From assembly GCF_937616625.2 (NCBI RefSeq), contig NC_065577.1, positions 6,861,001 to 6,925,000 of the forward strand: a stretch of DNA of 64,000 nt, in the 5' to 3' direction. The notes below the pieces were generated by a model. It was not told the DNA's origin and ran no database searches. It worked only from the letters and a program-made list of their open reading frames with translations. This DNA is from Mercurialis annua. Lineage: Eukaryota; Streptophyta; Magnoliopsida; Malpighiales; Euphorbiaceae. A program made the position numbers and the translations under genes. Of this stretch, positions 1 through 11,050 are shown piece after piece (position 1 is the first letter of the stretch; each line of letters opens with the position of its first letter).

Positions 1-200
1 GAGTTACTGGAGAAGTTATTTTAAATGAAAATAATTAAAAAAAAAGTGTTAATTGGATTCCTAATTCAAAGATATATCGATAAAGACTCAAGAAGGATTA
101 ATGTAAAAGATATTGTAAATATATTGTAAAAATAGAGGGTTTAATTATTTTTGTTTTGAAACAACAGGAGTTTAATTATATTTAAAATTAGTTTAAGTGC

Positions 201-938
201 TTATCTTGTCTAGGTTTTGATTCCACCACTAATGATTTCAAAGTGTGGAGATTGTTGAGTCGTTTTGACTTTGAGTCTAGGCCCAATGCTAAGGCTGAGG
301 TTTACTCTCTTAATGCAGTTTCATGGAAGAATATTTCTCATATTACACCACAATACCGTATCCCGTCTTCTTTTATTTTTAAACGTCAGTCTATACCCTT
401 CGTTAATGGCGCATTGCATATGATTGCTTGTGATTGTACCAGTTTAGGTAAGGGAACGAATTTGGTGCTTGTCTTTGACGTCAAAGATGAAAACTTTCGC
501 GAGATATTATTGCCCGACTGTTTGATGAATTATGATTCGGAATGTATGTTGTTTGTTATCGCATATGGGCAATCAATTGCAGTTGTTCATATTTATGAAA
601 CCGCTATGAAGAATGATATATGGGTGATGAAAGAGTATGGCGTGTACAATTCATGGACCAACTTAGGCAAGTTGCACAATGAAGACAGAGCATCAGCTGC
701 AATGTTCTTCAGGAAGAATGGGCAATTCATGATGGATTCTTTTGGGAAATTTTTTTCATTTGATTTTGCTACCCAAAGTTTCACACATCTCTTCCCGGAT
801 TTGGAGGAAATCAAGGCTATCCAGGGTACGGTGGGTACGGTGGAACGTTGGCCTGCTTCTGTTTTTACCTATATGGAGACCCTGGCCTTACTTGATAGAG
901 GAAACTTGAAGATGAATCAGGCCAGTCGCAAAATTTAG
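201..938 (+). pseudogene. F-box-associated domain gene remnant (copy A), 5'-truncated and frameshifted
   Basis: The reading frame resembles the central and C-terminal part of the intact F-box protein at 25166-26377, starting around the shared words CLGFDSTTNDFK and continuing through KNITHITPQY-like and KEYGVYNSWTNLGK motifs. The F-box and about 130 N-terminal residues are missing: sequence before about position 200 has no similarity to the intact copy. Near position 905 one T is missing relative to copy C (AACTTGAAG against AACTTTGAAG), so the last residues are out of frame and the ORF ends early at 938. The same 3' flank follows in all three copies. F-box proteins normally supply substrate specificity to SCF ubiquitin ligases; this one cannot, because it lacks the F-box. 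A first exon lying left of the window cannot be fully excluded. Confidence 0.8.
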
Positions 939-1317
939 GTATCCCACATGCTCGTGTTTCTATATGTAATTGTGTTCTAGGTTGCAGAATGCATTAGGAA
1001 TTCATGTTGTCCACATACATGTGTTGATAAAAATGATACGGTACGCAATTGCATTAAAGTTTGGGTAAGCTACATTACTTACCTTTCGAACAATGATTTT
1101 TGCCTTTTGTTTGTTCCTTTGTCAATTTTATGAGCTAATTATAGTAAAACTGGATGGAATAGTCCAGCAGATATTTATTTCAAATGAATTAAGCATGGTG
1201 AAATCTTGAGAGCATATTGAAAAGTTATTCGAAATGTTGGAGTATGATTATGATTGATTCAATTCTATTCCCTAACTTTAAGAACTTGATGCAGGAGATT
1301 CAACCAATTAACTTGGT

Positions 1318-1541
1318 TAATACGACATATGTCCAGATCATCAACGACAGCTCAGCTCCAGCTAAGGTACAGCTCAGCTCCAGCTAAGATACAACTCAGC
1401 AATATAGTAGGAACGGTTATTCTGTTTTGTATAGGTAGAAAGGGTTATTCTGTTTTGTATATAAATAGCTTTAGGCTTTATTTTTCAATCTAAGTTTGTA
1501 ATATACAAGCTTCAATATAATTCAAGTTCTTTTGTTCTCTG
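1318..1541 (+). repeat. 5' LTR of the short retrotransposon
   Basis: Contains two internal tandem duplications: a roughly 22-bp unit built on CAGCTCAGCTCCAGCTAAG, and a second unit with GGTTATTCTGTTTTGTATA. A TATA-like TATATAAATAG lies near 1458. The canonical TG start is not visible, and CA at 1548 may be the original terminus. Confidence 0.85.
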
Positions 1542-2994
1542 GTTTCCAATATGGTATCAGAGCGGGTCCGAGCCCGGGATCAGGCATTGCCGCCGGAGTT
1601 GCCGCCGCATTATTAGTTTTCTTCTCCGTTGTATCGCATCAAACCGGATTGATGATTTCATTTTGAGTTTCTTCTCCGTTGTATCCAAGTGAACCGGATT
1701 GAATTTGATTGATTGTTGATTTGATTCTCCGATTGTACCGAACTGGATGTCCAGTCCCAGCGGTCCGGATTGATTTCTGTTTCAATTTGATTTTTGATTG
1801 ATTGTTCATCGTTATTGATTGATTGATATTCTTGTTTGAAGCTACATCAATGGCAGCTAATTGATTCGATAAATTTGATGATTCCTATTGTTCAGTTTCA
1901 TATTCATCCTTTAATCATCGCTATCGGTTCAATTTCAGGTTATTTTGATCAGTTCGTTATTCTTGATTTCAGGTTCTTTCTCATCAATTTTTCTTTCGAT
2001 TAATGTCTGACTTGTTTTTGTTAACTGCTCTTTGATTTTAGTCTCAATTCATTGCTATCGTTCTTTTTCCCTCTGTTCATATGATTGTGAAGTCTCTAAT
2101 TCGTTTTTTGTTGTTGAACAAAATCAGTTTGTCAATTGAGATCAATTCCCGCGTGCTCTGATTTTCATTTGTCATATCAGTTCCTGATACTTAAATCAAA
2201 CTTTACTATAGTCAATTTTTATTTTTCACTTTCTATTGATCTCTATTTCGTTTTCTTCATTCCTATATCAATTCTTGACTTCTTTGCTTCTTTGAGTCAA
2301 TATAAAATCCATCTAAAATTGTTCTCAGCTTCTCATGATTCAATTTTTAGAAATTATGATGAATTTGATTGTAACTGTTAGTTTGACATTCTTCAAATTT
2401 TATGAAAAAGAGATTTCAGTTAAGCACATTATATGTTTGACATAATTCCTCAGCAAAAATCTATTCATTGATGGATTGAAATTCTCCATGCTCATTAGCG
2501 GTGTATTAGTTTTGTTGAAGCTGTAATCAATGGTGCAAAGTTTGATAATATAGTATTAGTAAAGGAGGATTGATTCGGTCGACGCAAATGATCTGAAACA
2601 TGAGTTGGATTATTGTTCTAAGTTGGATCTTCTTCCAACTATACTTAAGAAGATTTGGTGTTGATCATGTAATTTCTTTTACCTGTGTGAGAGCTGTTAT
2701 GGGAGCATCAAAAAGCTTCTTATTTTGAGGTCTGCAAAAGGTTCACATTTCACAGTGCTACTTTTCTGGAAGCATTAGAGGCATGTGATGGAGCTAATAA
2801 ATAGAAATATACAATTAGATTTTGAGCAGATTGTATGAGATTGTGGATAATTGTGGTTCTACTTACAACTTTTGGCAAAGATTGCATGGTATTGTGGCTG
2901 TTCTGCTAGCAACTTACTGCACACACGTTTGCAACCATTTTTATATCAAGCTGGTCATATTTATTTGATAAATATGTACCAGCTTGAGGGGGGA

Positions 2995-3218
2995 TAATAC
3001 GACATATGTCCAGATCATCAACGACAGCTCAGCTCCAGCTAAGGTACAGCTCAGCTCCAGCTAAGATACAACTCAGCAATATAGTAGGAACGGTTATTCT
3101 GTTTTGTATAGGTAGAAAGGGTTATTCTGTTTTGTATATAAATAGCTTTAGGCTTTATTTTTCAATCTAAGTTTGTAATATACAAGCTTCAATATAATTC
3201 AAGTTCTTTTGTTCTCTG
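2995..3218 (+). repeat. 3' LTR of the short retrotransposon
   Basis: Identical by eye to 1318-1541. It ends at CTCTG and runs straight into the duplicated F-box 3' flank. Confidence 0.85.
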
Positions 3219-3760
3219 TGATAGTGGCGGAAGGTAAATGAGTTCAACTTATGTGCGTCATAGTCTTCCATGGAGTGATAGATACAACTAACGCTTTTCC
3301 TTTCTCAAATGCAAGCAAAAAGGATTTGAATTGAATTTTCGAGTATATTCAGATGTTGTTTTGGCTCTCTTTTTCCATATGCATGTCATTTATAGTCGAC
3401 TCTATGTCATTTGGCTATTACATTGCTAGTCACGATACAACTTACGTGTAGTTTATCTTGAATCAAGGCTCAGAATTAAGGTTCCGTAGTATTGGTTTTG
3501 CTGTTTATGCTACCATTTACAACATATATATTACTTCTATTCTCTATCTTGATGTCTGCGTTGATGTTTAATAGTGGATAATGGAAATTATACTTTAAAA
3601 TGTCATTAATATGTTGGTAATTTGATATTGATGATGTAATCAGAAAATGCACTGGTTTAGACTACATGGTTCTAACCAGTGTTTTAAAAACCGGGTTGGA
3701 CCAGGTGGTTTGACCGGTTTAACTGGGAAATAGCAGCTGGTCTAGTATGGAAAGGGGGAT
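3219..3760 (+). repeat. Remainder of the F-box segmental duplication (copy A 3' flank)
   Basis: Matches, in opposite orientation, about 20150-20670 and about 24190-24665 downstream of F-box copies B and C. Shared words include GTCATTTGGCTATTACATTG and the flanking TTAGACTACAT. In this copy the exon-like block seen in B and C is disrupted by small indels and an early stop. Confidence 0.7.
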
Positions 3761-4872
3761 AAGATGGTAGATTATATTTCAAATCTTTTTAATTAGTGGT
3801 TAAGCTCAATAAGTAGAAGATAAATGATCTTGATTGATTGGAGATTGCAGGTCATGATATCTGAAAATGAGCTAAATCCAGTATTGTGATTATGAACGTC
3901 CAATCAGATTTTTTGTCTACTAATGTGCTAAAGCTGGAATTTATGAAACTTTTGAGGTTTAAATGTGCTTTTTTACCACTAAACTGAATTGCTTCATTCT
4001 GTGCGCTTGGCCAGGCTCTTTGTTTGAGTTTTAAGTTTTAACCCACTAATTGATTTCAAAAAAAGACCCACTGATTAAAGAACCCGACCGGCTGGTTGAC
4101 CCCACCTGTCCAATCCAAAAGGTACAAAAAATTGAATATTTGGTCCAACCGGATTGAATCAAAAGAATCGACGGTTGAACTGGTTATGCCACAAATAGGA
4201 CATATCCGTCTATATCTACCAAATGTCCGTTGCTAATTCCCGAATTTTTATCTTACTCGCCTATTTGGTTTTTAAACCATTGCTTTAAAATATTGGTACT
4301 AATTTCTGTTATTTTTTAAAGGAAAATGAACATGATATATTTCAGGGCAATTGAAGAATCTGCTTGTACATTTAATAATTACTTATTTTTTTAGTGTACT
4401 AAGCATTTGCCTTAGAAAATTTATTAATGATACTTATTTTTTTATCATTAATTTTTTCACATGGCTAACACATTATTAATTTGCATGAATGTCATCGTGC
4501 AACGGTTATGTCTACTTCGTTTAATTTTTCTAAAACATCTCAACTTTAATTGATAGCAGAATTCCAATCATTAAATTTTTTTCATCTTCTTTAAGTTTTA
4601 CTGACATGACATCCACATACTATACAACTCGCATAAATGTTTAATTTTTTTAATAAAAGATCATATATTTAGCACTATGCAATAGATTAGCATCTGATGA
4701 AATGTACAGACTCATCTGCCACAAATTCCATTGAATACATTTCTTGTATAGGACATCAATAGTAGATAACATGCGTCAATCTCTATAATATACACTTCAA
4801 AAACTTTAATTTACCGGGACTACTATGGCATTTACTTCTATGAATCACTTTTGTCGAAAATGTGCTTCGACT
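3761..4872. other. Intergenic, no gene seen
   Basis: AT-rich sequence with scattered ACCGG/CCGGTT-type degenerate repeats (about 3680-3740 and 4080-4200) that look like the remains of a terminal-inverted-repeat element. No coding similarity was recognised. It lies between the F-box remnant and the 3' end of the convergent MRS2 gene. Confidence 0.5.
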
Positions 4873-7800
4873 TCATGTACCGAGCAACTTCTTCCATCTA
4901 GCATAACCTAGAACAAGCAGGAAAAGCAAAAAACAGGCTGCTGAAGTGCCTCCAACAAAGTAGCCAAAAATTCCATCTATTGCGTATAATCGGCACGGAA
5001 TATTCATGCCAAAAAACGAAGCTATCAACGTATCCATTGCTATAGCAAATGATGCAATTGTTAGTGTCAGCTGTAGTTGAATGAGTTCATTTCGCTGGTT
5101 GTCGAGTTGGATGTTGACGTAATCTTCTGTGTCGTCGATATACTCGCGTACCTGAATAAACAAGTAAGAAAATATTCACTTACTCGATGATTGCTAAACT
5201 CAACTTTTGTAACCTAGAAACCGTGAGCGGTACATAAGCTGGATAGTAAAATCCAATATAAGATAGCAATGCTCAGAAACAATTATACAAAAGAATTATA
5301 TGTTATCTTGAAAAATAAATGGTTTAGTTAAAATTCAGATTATTAATCTTTAAACTGGCATTTCCATTATTTCAAATCCCAATCGTCAACTCACAAATGA
5401 GAGAATAAAATTCATCGCAACTATTTGTCAAGTTAATATTTATCAAACAGTATCATTTCAAATCTGAAAAACCTCTCAATAAACCGTCAACAATGCTATA
5501 TAAAACAATACTTCATTCCACAACAATGTATCATTTTATATGCATATGCACAATCAGTATAGGGCCATATCATAACTTTACATACCATCAAAATAGTATT
5601 AAACAAATAATTGATATTTCAACTTAAACTGGGGAAATTTTAAGCATGTAAAATGACTTGTAAATATGAAAAAGTAATTTAGAGAAACTTAACTAAGCAA
5701 GATTTTTAAACTGAAAGGATTAAATAATGTATCTTAGACTTAAGATCATATATGTACGTCTCAAAAGGAAAAAAAATCATCATAATGATCAAATCTGACT
5801 AATTGGTAAATTTTAGGAGAACTTTTGGGTGGTTAGTTACCAATTCAAAGCATAATTTTATGAGAAAATAGCTCATTCCTATAATCCAATTCCTAACAGA
5901 AGACTTGAGCAACAAGTTATAAACAGGCATTTAGTACATCATAACACTCCAGCTAAATTGAAAGGAAAAAAGAACTTACGGACAAAATCTTGTTACGTGT
6001 TCCATCCAACTGCATAAAATAAGCTTCAAGTAACATCTCCAATTCCTCTACATCATTTACATCCAAATTGCTGCCAGTAACCATACTTCCGCTGCGACTA
6101 GAATTAAGGCGAGAGAGATGGGAGGTAGCAACCACCATGCCATTTGTATCTGTAGCTCCTAATAAAGTCTCAGATTGCTGATTCTGGTTCCACTTCCTTG
6201 TCAAATACAAGTCTGCCATATCCTCATTATCATCCAACAAATGTTCAATTTCATCTCTTACCTGATATAAAACAGATCTGCAACTCTCAGAAGAAGTGTA
6301 ACCAAAAACAATCATGAGCCATAAGTTTCAGCTATTACGTTAGTGCATGATTCACATGTAAAAGCTATTTTAGAACAAACTAAACAACTCAAAGATCATA
6401 TTGTAACACCATAAATAGCAATTAACATGAAAACAATAACCACATCCAGAACTTAAGAAAACTCGACAAGTTTAAGGACTACTAAAAAGATTTAACACTA
6501 GGCAACAAATAACAAGAAAAAAAAATGGGATAATTGATTTAGGGAGTTGCAAAACTTTCATGTTATTTCATTTTAGTGACTAAACTTCAATTTGTTTCAT
6601 TATGGTTACTTAATTTTAATTTCATTTCAACAAAGAAGAATTTTTTGTGACTGAACTTTTATTTATTTCATTTTCTTTCATTTTGGTAACTAAAAACCCT
6701 TCTCGTTGAATTGAATTAAAATTTAGTTACCAAAATAAAATAAATTAAAGTATATTCACTAAAATGAAATACCGCAAAAGTTTAGTGACTCTCATAATCA
6801 ATTACCCACATAAGTGGAGTCACAAGGATATTAAAGGAATCCGCAGAGTCTCCATACAATAAAGCAGATAGAGGAAGAGTGAGAACCAGATTGTAGAAAT
6901 AAATTGTTCCTATAATTGGAACAAATGCAATACTAGGATAACATGTGCAATAATCTCTTCTCTCATTTTTTTATGCAGTTAATTGTTTAACTACCAGAAA
7001 TCAATGCATTCACAAGTACGAGAAATAGGAATAGGGAAAAGAATGAGATAGAATCAATCCAAGATACCTTTTGCACACGAGCAAGCAGGCGTGTAAGATT
7101 GCTTTTCAAACTTCTCACGTGTTCAAGATTCTTTGTGCTAACATTTCTAGCAAGTTCATCTAAAACAGGGTAAGCATCTCTCTCTAAGTCTGCCACATTG
7201 GAGTCCAAATAGATACATACAACCTCTAATGCAATCTCCAGAACTTGAAACTCAAATGGAAGCTCACATTGCAAACCTTCGACAGCTTCTGTATGCCCCG
7301 CTCCTTCGACATTAAATGACTGTTTAAGAGGTATTTGCTGCCTCAGCTGATCCACAAATGGAAGGACCTCTTGACGTAGAGGATCCAAAATCAGGACTTC
7401 TTCAGCTGTAACTATAGCCCTTATGAACTCCAAACTGACAACCATGGCTTTCTCTCTCGCTGCAAGAAATTAAATTTAAAAAGGTATAAATCAAATTCAA
7501 CATTAAAAAGGTATAACCAAATTGTTGCTCTTATAAGAAATAAATGGTTTGATACAGTGAATGTTGTGAGAAAGTTGGTCGTAAAACTAATTGTTTAATT
7601 CCAACTTTAAGCTCTCCATATTTTCAAAGAAGTTCATTTTCATAAATTACAATCTTAATGTATTATACTTCAATTCTTTAAGAGCACTTTCTTCCTTTTG
7701 ATTTTTAAAATAGTCATAACCCAAAAAAATACTATTATCAATAATCTTAGATTTTATCGAAAGGATATATCTTTCTTTGCTTTTTCAACTAATTTAAATG

Positions 7801-9301
7801 TTAACTTCCAATATATCTTTGGATTTTCAATTAATTTACATGTTAACTTCTAACATATTAATTTTACTTGCACTTTAACTCACCAGTTATCATACTAAAT
7901 GAAATTTTCATCCTTTAGAAAAACACCTTAACTAATTATTGCTATCAGAACTTCATAATACTTTCTAAATGTATCAAACCCAATAGAACTTCAAAGAGAA
8001 CAGCACCAAACACATCACCATATTCAAATAACATCAGGATTTAGTGACTCTAATATACGAACAAATTCAAATAAAAAACAAAAAACAAATTCACCAAGAC
8101 TCTGGCATCATTTTTCTTGTAAATTGTAAAATTTCTTCATTGCATCTGAGATGATGCTTCATACATTCCCGCGAAAACTTAATAAGAGAATATCTTTCCA
8201 TGAAGTTCCATGCTTTGCACCTTGAACTTCAACTGCTATAGAACCTCATATCACAGCAATAAGAATAATAACATATTGTAGTATGGAAGAAAGGCCAGCT
8301 ATTAGATCACACTACAAAGGTAATTATGCTTATTTGAGGACGAGCAACTCTAAAAAAAATGGTTAACTATTATCCTAAACCACTTCACAGGAAAATTATA
8401 AAAAGAATTTAAATATACATCGCACTGTTCTTAGTTAAGCTACTTCACCACCGCATTTATCCTTCCCATTATCGATTTTTCAACTTTTTGCTCTATAAAA
8501 TTGGCTAATCTGATAGATCCTCTTATCTCTTTTTGCAAAAATATGACAGAGCATATAGAATCAAAATCTCAACTGGTAATTAAGCAAGCACTAGTTCCAT
8601 GCTTTGTCCTACTAGAATAACAGCTTGCCACAAAAAATCCTCAATCATATTCAATAACATCGTAACCATATCAACAAACTATTACAGGAACGCGGAATCC
8701 AAGAATGTACGGAATCATATTCAAATTCAAATTCAAATTCAAATTCAAATGGAAAACAAAAATCATAATCATGATCATATTCAATAACATCAAAACCAAA
8801 CTTAAAAGTTTGTTAACTTTTATAGTGCTACTAATACATTCAACATTCTATAAGAATACCCAATTAATCTTTTCATTTCAAGAACGTAATCAAATACAAT
8901 ACAGAATTAAACCCAATCAAAATTAGTACAAAAGATAGAAACTTCGAATTACCAAGAATGTTGGAGGAATGAGAAAAAACAGGGCCAAGAATCCTCAAAT
9001 CCCGAGCCGGAATCGAAACCCGTTTAATAATCACACTTTTATCACATTCCATCAGCTCTGAATTCCCAAACCTATCAAATCTCATCCACAATCGAGCACC
9101 TCCAGCTTTCTTCTTCGTTTTCGGAACCGCCCCAACAATCAAATTATTATTATTGCCAGTATTTCCATCGTTTAACTGCTGAGGAGGCGAATTTGCCGCT
9201 CTGAACGGCGGAGGAGGTGGCCGGGAAGCAGATGGCGCGGCCGATTTCTTCTTCAATCTGCGCCTTATGGACTTCGGTGAAAAGAACGAGCCCCTTCCCA
9301 T
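4873..9301 (-). CDS. MRS2-4: MRS2/CorA-type magnesium transporter, four exons
   Basis: Inferred exons are 9301-8953, 7459-7068, 6261-5980 and 5151-4873. They join in frame with GT-AG introns to give 433 residues, the usual size for plant MRS2/MGT proteins. Exon 1 has a basic, proline-rich N-terminus followed by [11 protein letters not shown] and [14 protein letters not shown]; a codon split across intron 1 gives NILAREKAM. Exons 2-3 hold the alpha-helical soluble domain ([31 protein letters not shown]). Exon 4 carries two membrane helices with the signature GMN motif (SFFGMNIP) between them, then the C-terminal YARWKKLLG. The family forms pentameric Mg2+ channels; the plant paralogues sit in different membranes, so location is not fixed here. 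From memory, length and N-terminus fit MRS2-4/MGT6 best, but paralogue assignment needs a phylogeny. All catalytic landmarks are intact. Confidence 0.93.
6526..6808. mobile_element. Foldback MITE in MRS2 intron 2
   Basis: The two ends, GGGATAATTGATT and AATCAATTACCC, begin imperfect inverted arms of about 120-130 bp that contain TTTCATTTTAGTGA-type words on both sides. No clear target duplication was seen, so the superfamily is unresolved. Confidence 0.65.
8719..8748. repeat. (ATTCAA)5 microsatellite in MRS2 intron 1
   Basis: Five perfect copies of a 6-bp unit inside the 1.5 kb first intron. Confidence 0.95.
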
Positions 9302-9322
9302 TTTTCCTTTCCTTTATAATTA

Positions 9323-9466
9323 TTATTTTGTTGATGTTTGTAATTTTCTGATTTTGGAATTAGGGTTTGGAAATTTGTGGGCGGTGGAGGAGGAAGGTGG
9401 TGGTGGTGGTGGTGGTGGTGGAAGATTAATTAGTTCTCCTTCTTCTTCTTCTTGAAATGTTGCCAT
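9323..9466 (-). promoter_or_regulatory. Candidate upstream ORF in the MRS2 5' leader
   Basis: An ATG at 9466 opens 47 codons and stops at 9323, 21 bases before the transporter ATG at 9301. The predicted peptide starts MATFQEEEE and contains a run of eight prolines encoded by a CCA repeat, seen as (GGT)n at about 9395-9421 on the plus strand. It lies in the same phase as the main ORF but is separated from it by the TAA. If transcription starts upstream of 9466 it would be a cis-acting uORF. The transcription start is unknown, so this is inference. Confidence 0.45.
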
Positions 9467-9613
9467 AAATGTGTGTGTCGTCTTTATTAGTAAGATTCTC
9501 TCTTTTCTCTAATTATAACTTTTTGAACAATACTTTATTTTATACATATTATTCTTATTTTTATTATTATTTAATATTTTAACTATTTTTTAAAATCACT
9601 CAATTTAAATTAC

Positions 9614-10204
9614 TGATGGATACCGAATCCTATTGCAAGTATAATGGAGCCGAGTTGCAGGAGATCCACTCTCAGGTGATACCGGACTCCCCACTGAAGA
9701 TCCGAAGATATGAAGAAGACGCCGAATCTCTTAAGATCCGGCGACATAAAGACCGAATCCCACATGATCCGCCGACAGCGCGTCGGGTCCGGAATTCGGG
9801 TAATCAACTAAGTATAGAAATATTGTCCTATTCGGACACAAACACTACATATGGAAGGATAAGCTCTACTTTAGGAAGATAAGACTATTTAGGAAGACGT
9901 TCCTAAATAGGACTCTTATCAAATTAAGGTAGATCCCGACAAATCAGGAGAATCTCTACGATATTGCCGAATCCATATAAAGTAGGATTCACCTGCCTAA
10001 TACAACTCTACTAGGTATATTCGACTACTATAAAAGGAGCACGAGGTATGCCTAGAATCGATAATTACATTCATATACTCAAAACGCTGCTCAAAGCTCT
10101 AAACTGACTTTAGCATCGGAGAGTTAATCGGACAACCACCGTCCGGTTAGCTTCTACCCTGTTTTGCAGGTCTTACTCACCGGTTCAGAAGGCAGACTCC
10201 ATCA
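9614..10204 (+). repeat. 5' LTR of the Tat-type element
   Basis: TG...CA ends. TATA box TATAAAAG at 10029-10036. A 26-bp near-palindrome at 9885-9910 has perfect 11-bp arms (CTATTTAGGAA) around GACG; its function is unknown. Confidence 0.95.
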
Positions 10205-10206
10205 AT

Positions 10207-10223
10207 TGGCGCCGTCTGTGGGA
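10207..10223 (+). promoter_or_regulatory. Primer-binding site of the Tat-type element
   Basis: TGGCGCCGTCTGTGGGA begins two bases after the LTR. It has the TGG start expected of sequences complementary to a tRNA 3' CCA end. I do not assign the tRNA. Confidence 0.8.
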
Positions 10224-10288
10224 AAAGTTTAACTAAACTTCAAAAGGAGGAGCTTTTTTGAACTCAAAAACAAATCTCATTGAAGAAG

Positions 10289-11050
10289 ATGACTTCTGAA
10301 AGAGTAAACCTGAAGAATCAAACGTCACAGAGAAAACGAAAAGCAACAGAACTCTCAACTCCTCCTCCAGTAACTTTTGATGGGGAAGACTTCGGGAGAA
10401 TAGCTGAAGAGCACAACGAAGCTCTGGTGGTGGCCATGATCATCGAACACTGGAACGTTGAGAGAATCCTGATCGATGAAGGAAGCGCAATAAACCTAAT
10501 AACAAAAAAGGCCTACGAAAGCCTAGGAAGAGACCTAGCGGAACTAAAAAGAAATGCCACGCCTATGGTAGGATTTGGGGGCTTGCCAATTAAGCCCAAC
10601 GGAACAATTACACTCGATGTCAAGCTAGGAAGGACAAGGAAAAGCGAGGAATTACCTACACGGTTTAGTGTCGTAGAAATCGACCTACCATACAACGCGA
10701 TACTGGGGAGACCCTTCCTCCACGACTCAGCCGCCGTGACGAGCATAAAAGCACTAACCATGAAGATACCGACGAAACAAGGAATTATCACGATACAAGG
10801 AAACCGAGCCGAGGCGAAAAAGTGCTACGAACAAGCAATAAAAGAATCAGGCGAAACAATGGCAATAGAAGAAATCCTTAATCACGACATCGAAGAAAAA
10901 GAAACAGCACCCGAAGGCGAAACAAAGAAACTCCAACTCGACAAGGAGAAAAGAGTAAATCTCGGCGCAAACATGAACCCAAAGATCGAAAGCGAAATCA
11001 CGGCCATGCTGAAAAACAACGTCAAAACCTTCGCTGCTAACGCGTCATAA
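10289..11050 (+). CDS. Retrotransposon aspartic protease region (gag absent)
   Basis: The ORF carries a retropepsin-like fold: IEHWNVERILIDEGSA holds the active-site region, followed by NAILGRPFLHD, the conserved second half. The usual DTG/DSG triad reads DEG here; Tat relatives often have a non-canonical middle residue too, so activity cannot be judged. About 25 residues precede the protease-linked segment, whereas related elements have several hundred residues of gag. The frame ends in TAA at 11048-11050, after which the same frame stays open into RT. The ATG at 10289 is the first in frame. Protease would normally mature Gag-Pol; without gag this copy can move only if capsid is supplied in trans. 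Confidence 0.85.
   Translation: MTSERVNLKNQTSQRKRKATELSTPPPVTFDGEDFGRIAEEHNEALVVAMIIEHWNVERILIDEGSAINLITKKAYESLGRDLAELKRNATPMVGFGGLPIKPNGTITLDVKLGRTRKSEELPTRFSVVEIDLPYNAILGRPFLHDSAAVTSIKALTMKIPTKQGIITIQGNRAEAKKCYEQAIKESGETMAIEEILNHDIEEKETAPEGETKKLQLDKEKRVNLGANMNPKIESEITAMLKNNVKTFAANAS

Larger units (their letters stand above)
1318..3218 (+). mobile_element. Short non-autonomous LTR retrotransposon (Copia-type signals)
   Basis: Two 224-bp direct repeats (1318-1541 and 2995-3218) look identical base for base. The left repeat is followed by TGGTATCAGAGC at 1552-1563, the classic initiator-Met tRNA primer-binding site of Copia-like elements. A purine tract ending GAGGGGGGA precedes the right repeat. 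The 1.4 kb interior has no gag or pol ORF, so the element must depend on proteins supplied elsewhere. It inserted into the 3' flank of F-box copy A, after a point that is uninterrupted in copies B and C. The right LTR seems to lack the last few bases (up to a CA at 1548) together with about 25 bp of flank present in copy C, so no target duplication can be read. Identical LTRs imply a recent insertion. Confidence 0.85.

Noticed and set aside
2136..2381. 81-codon ORF inside the short LTR element
   Set aside because: T-rich sequence with no gag or pol motif and no homologous frame recognised.
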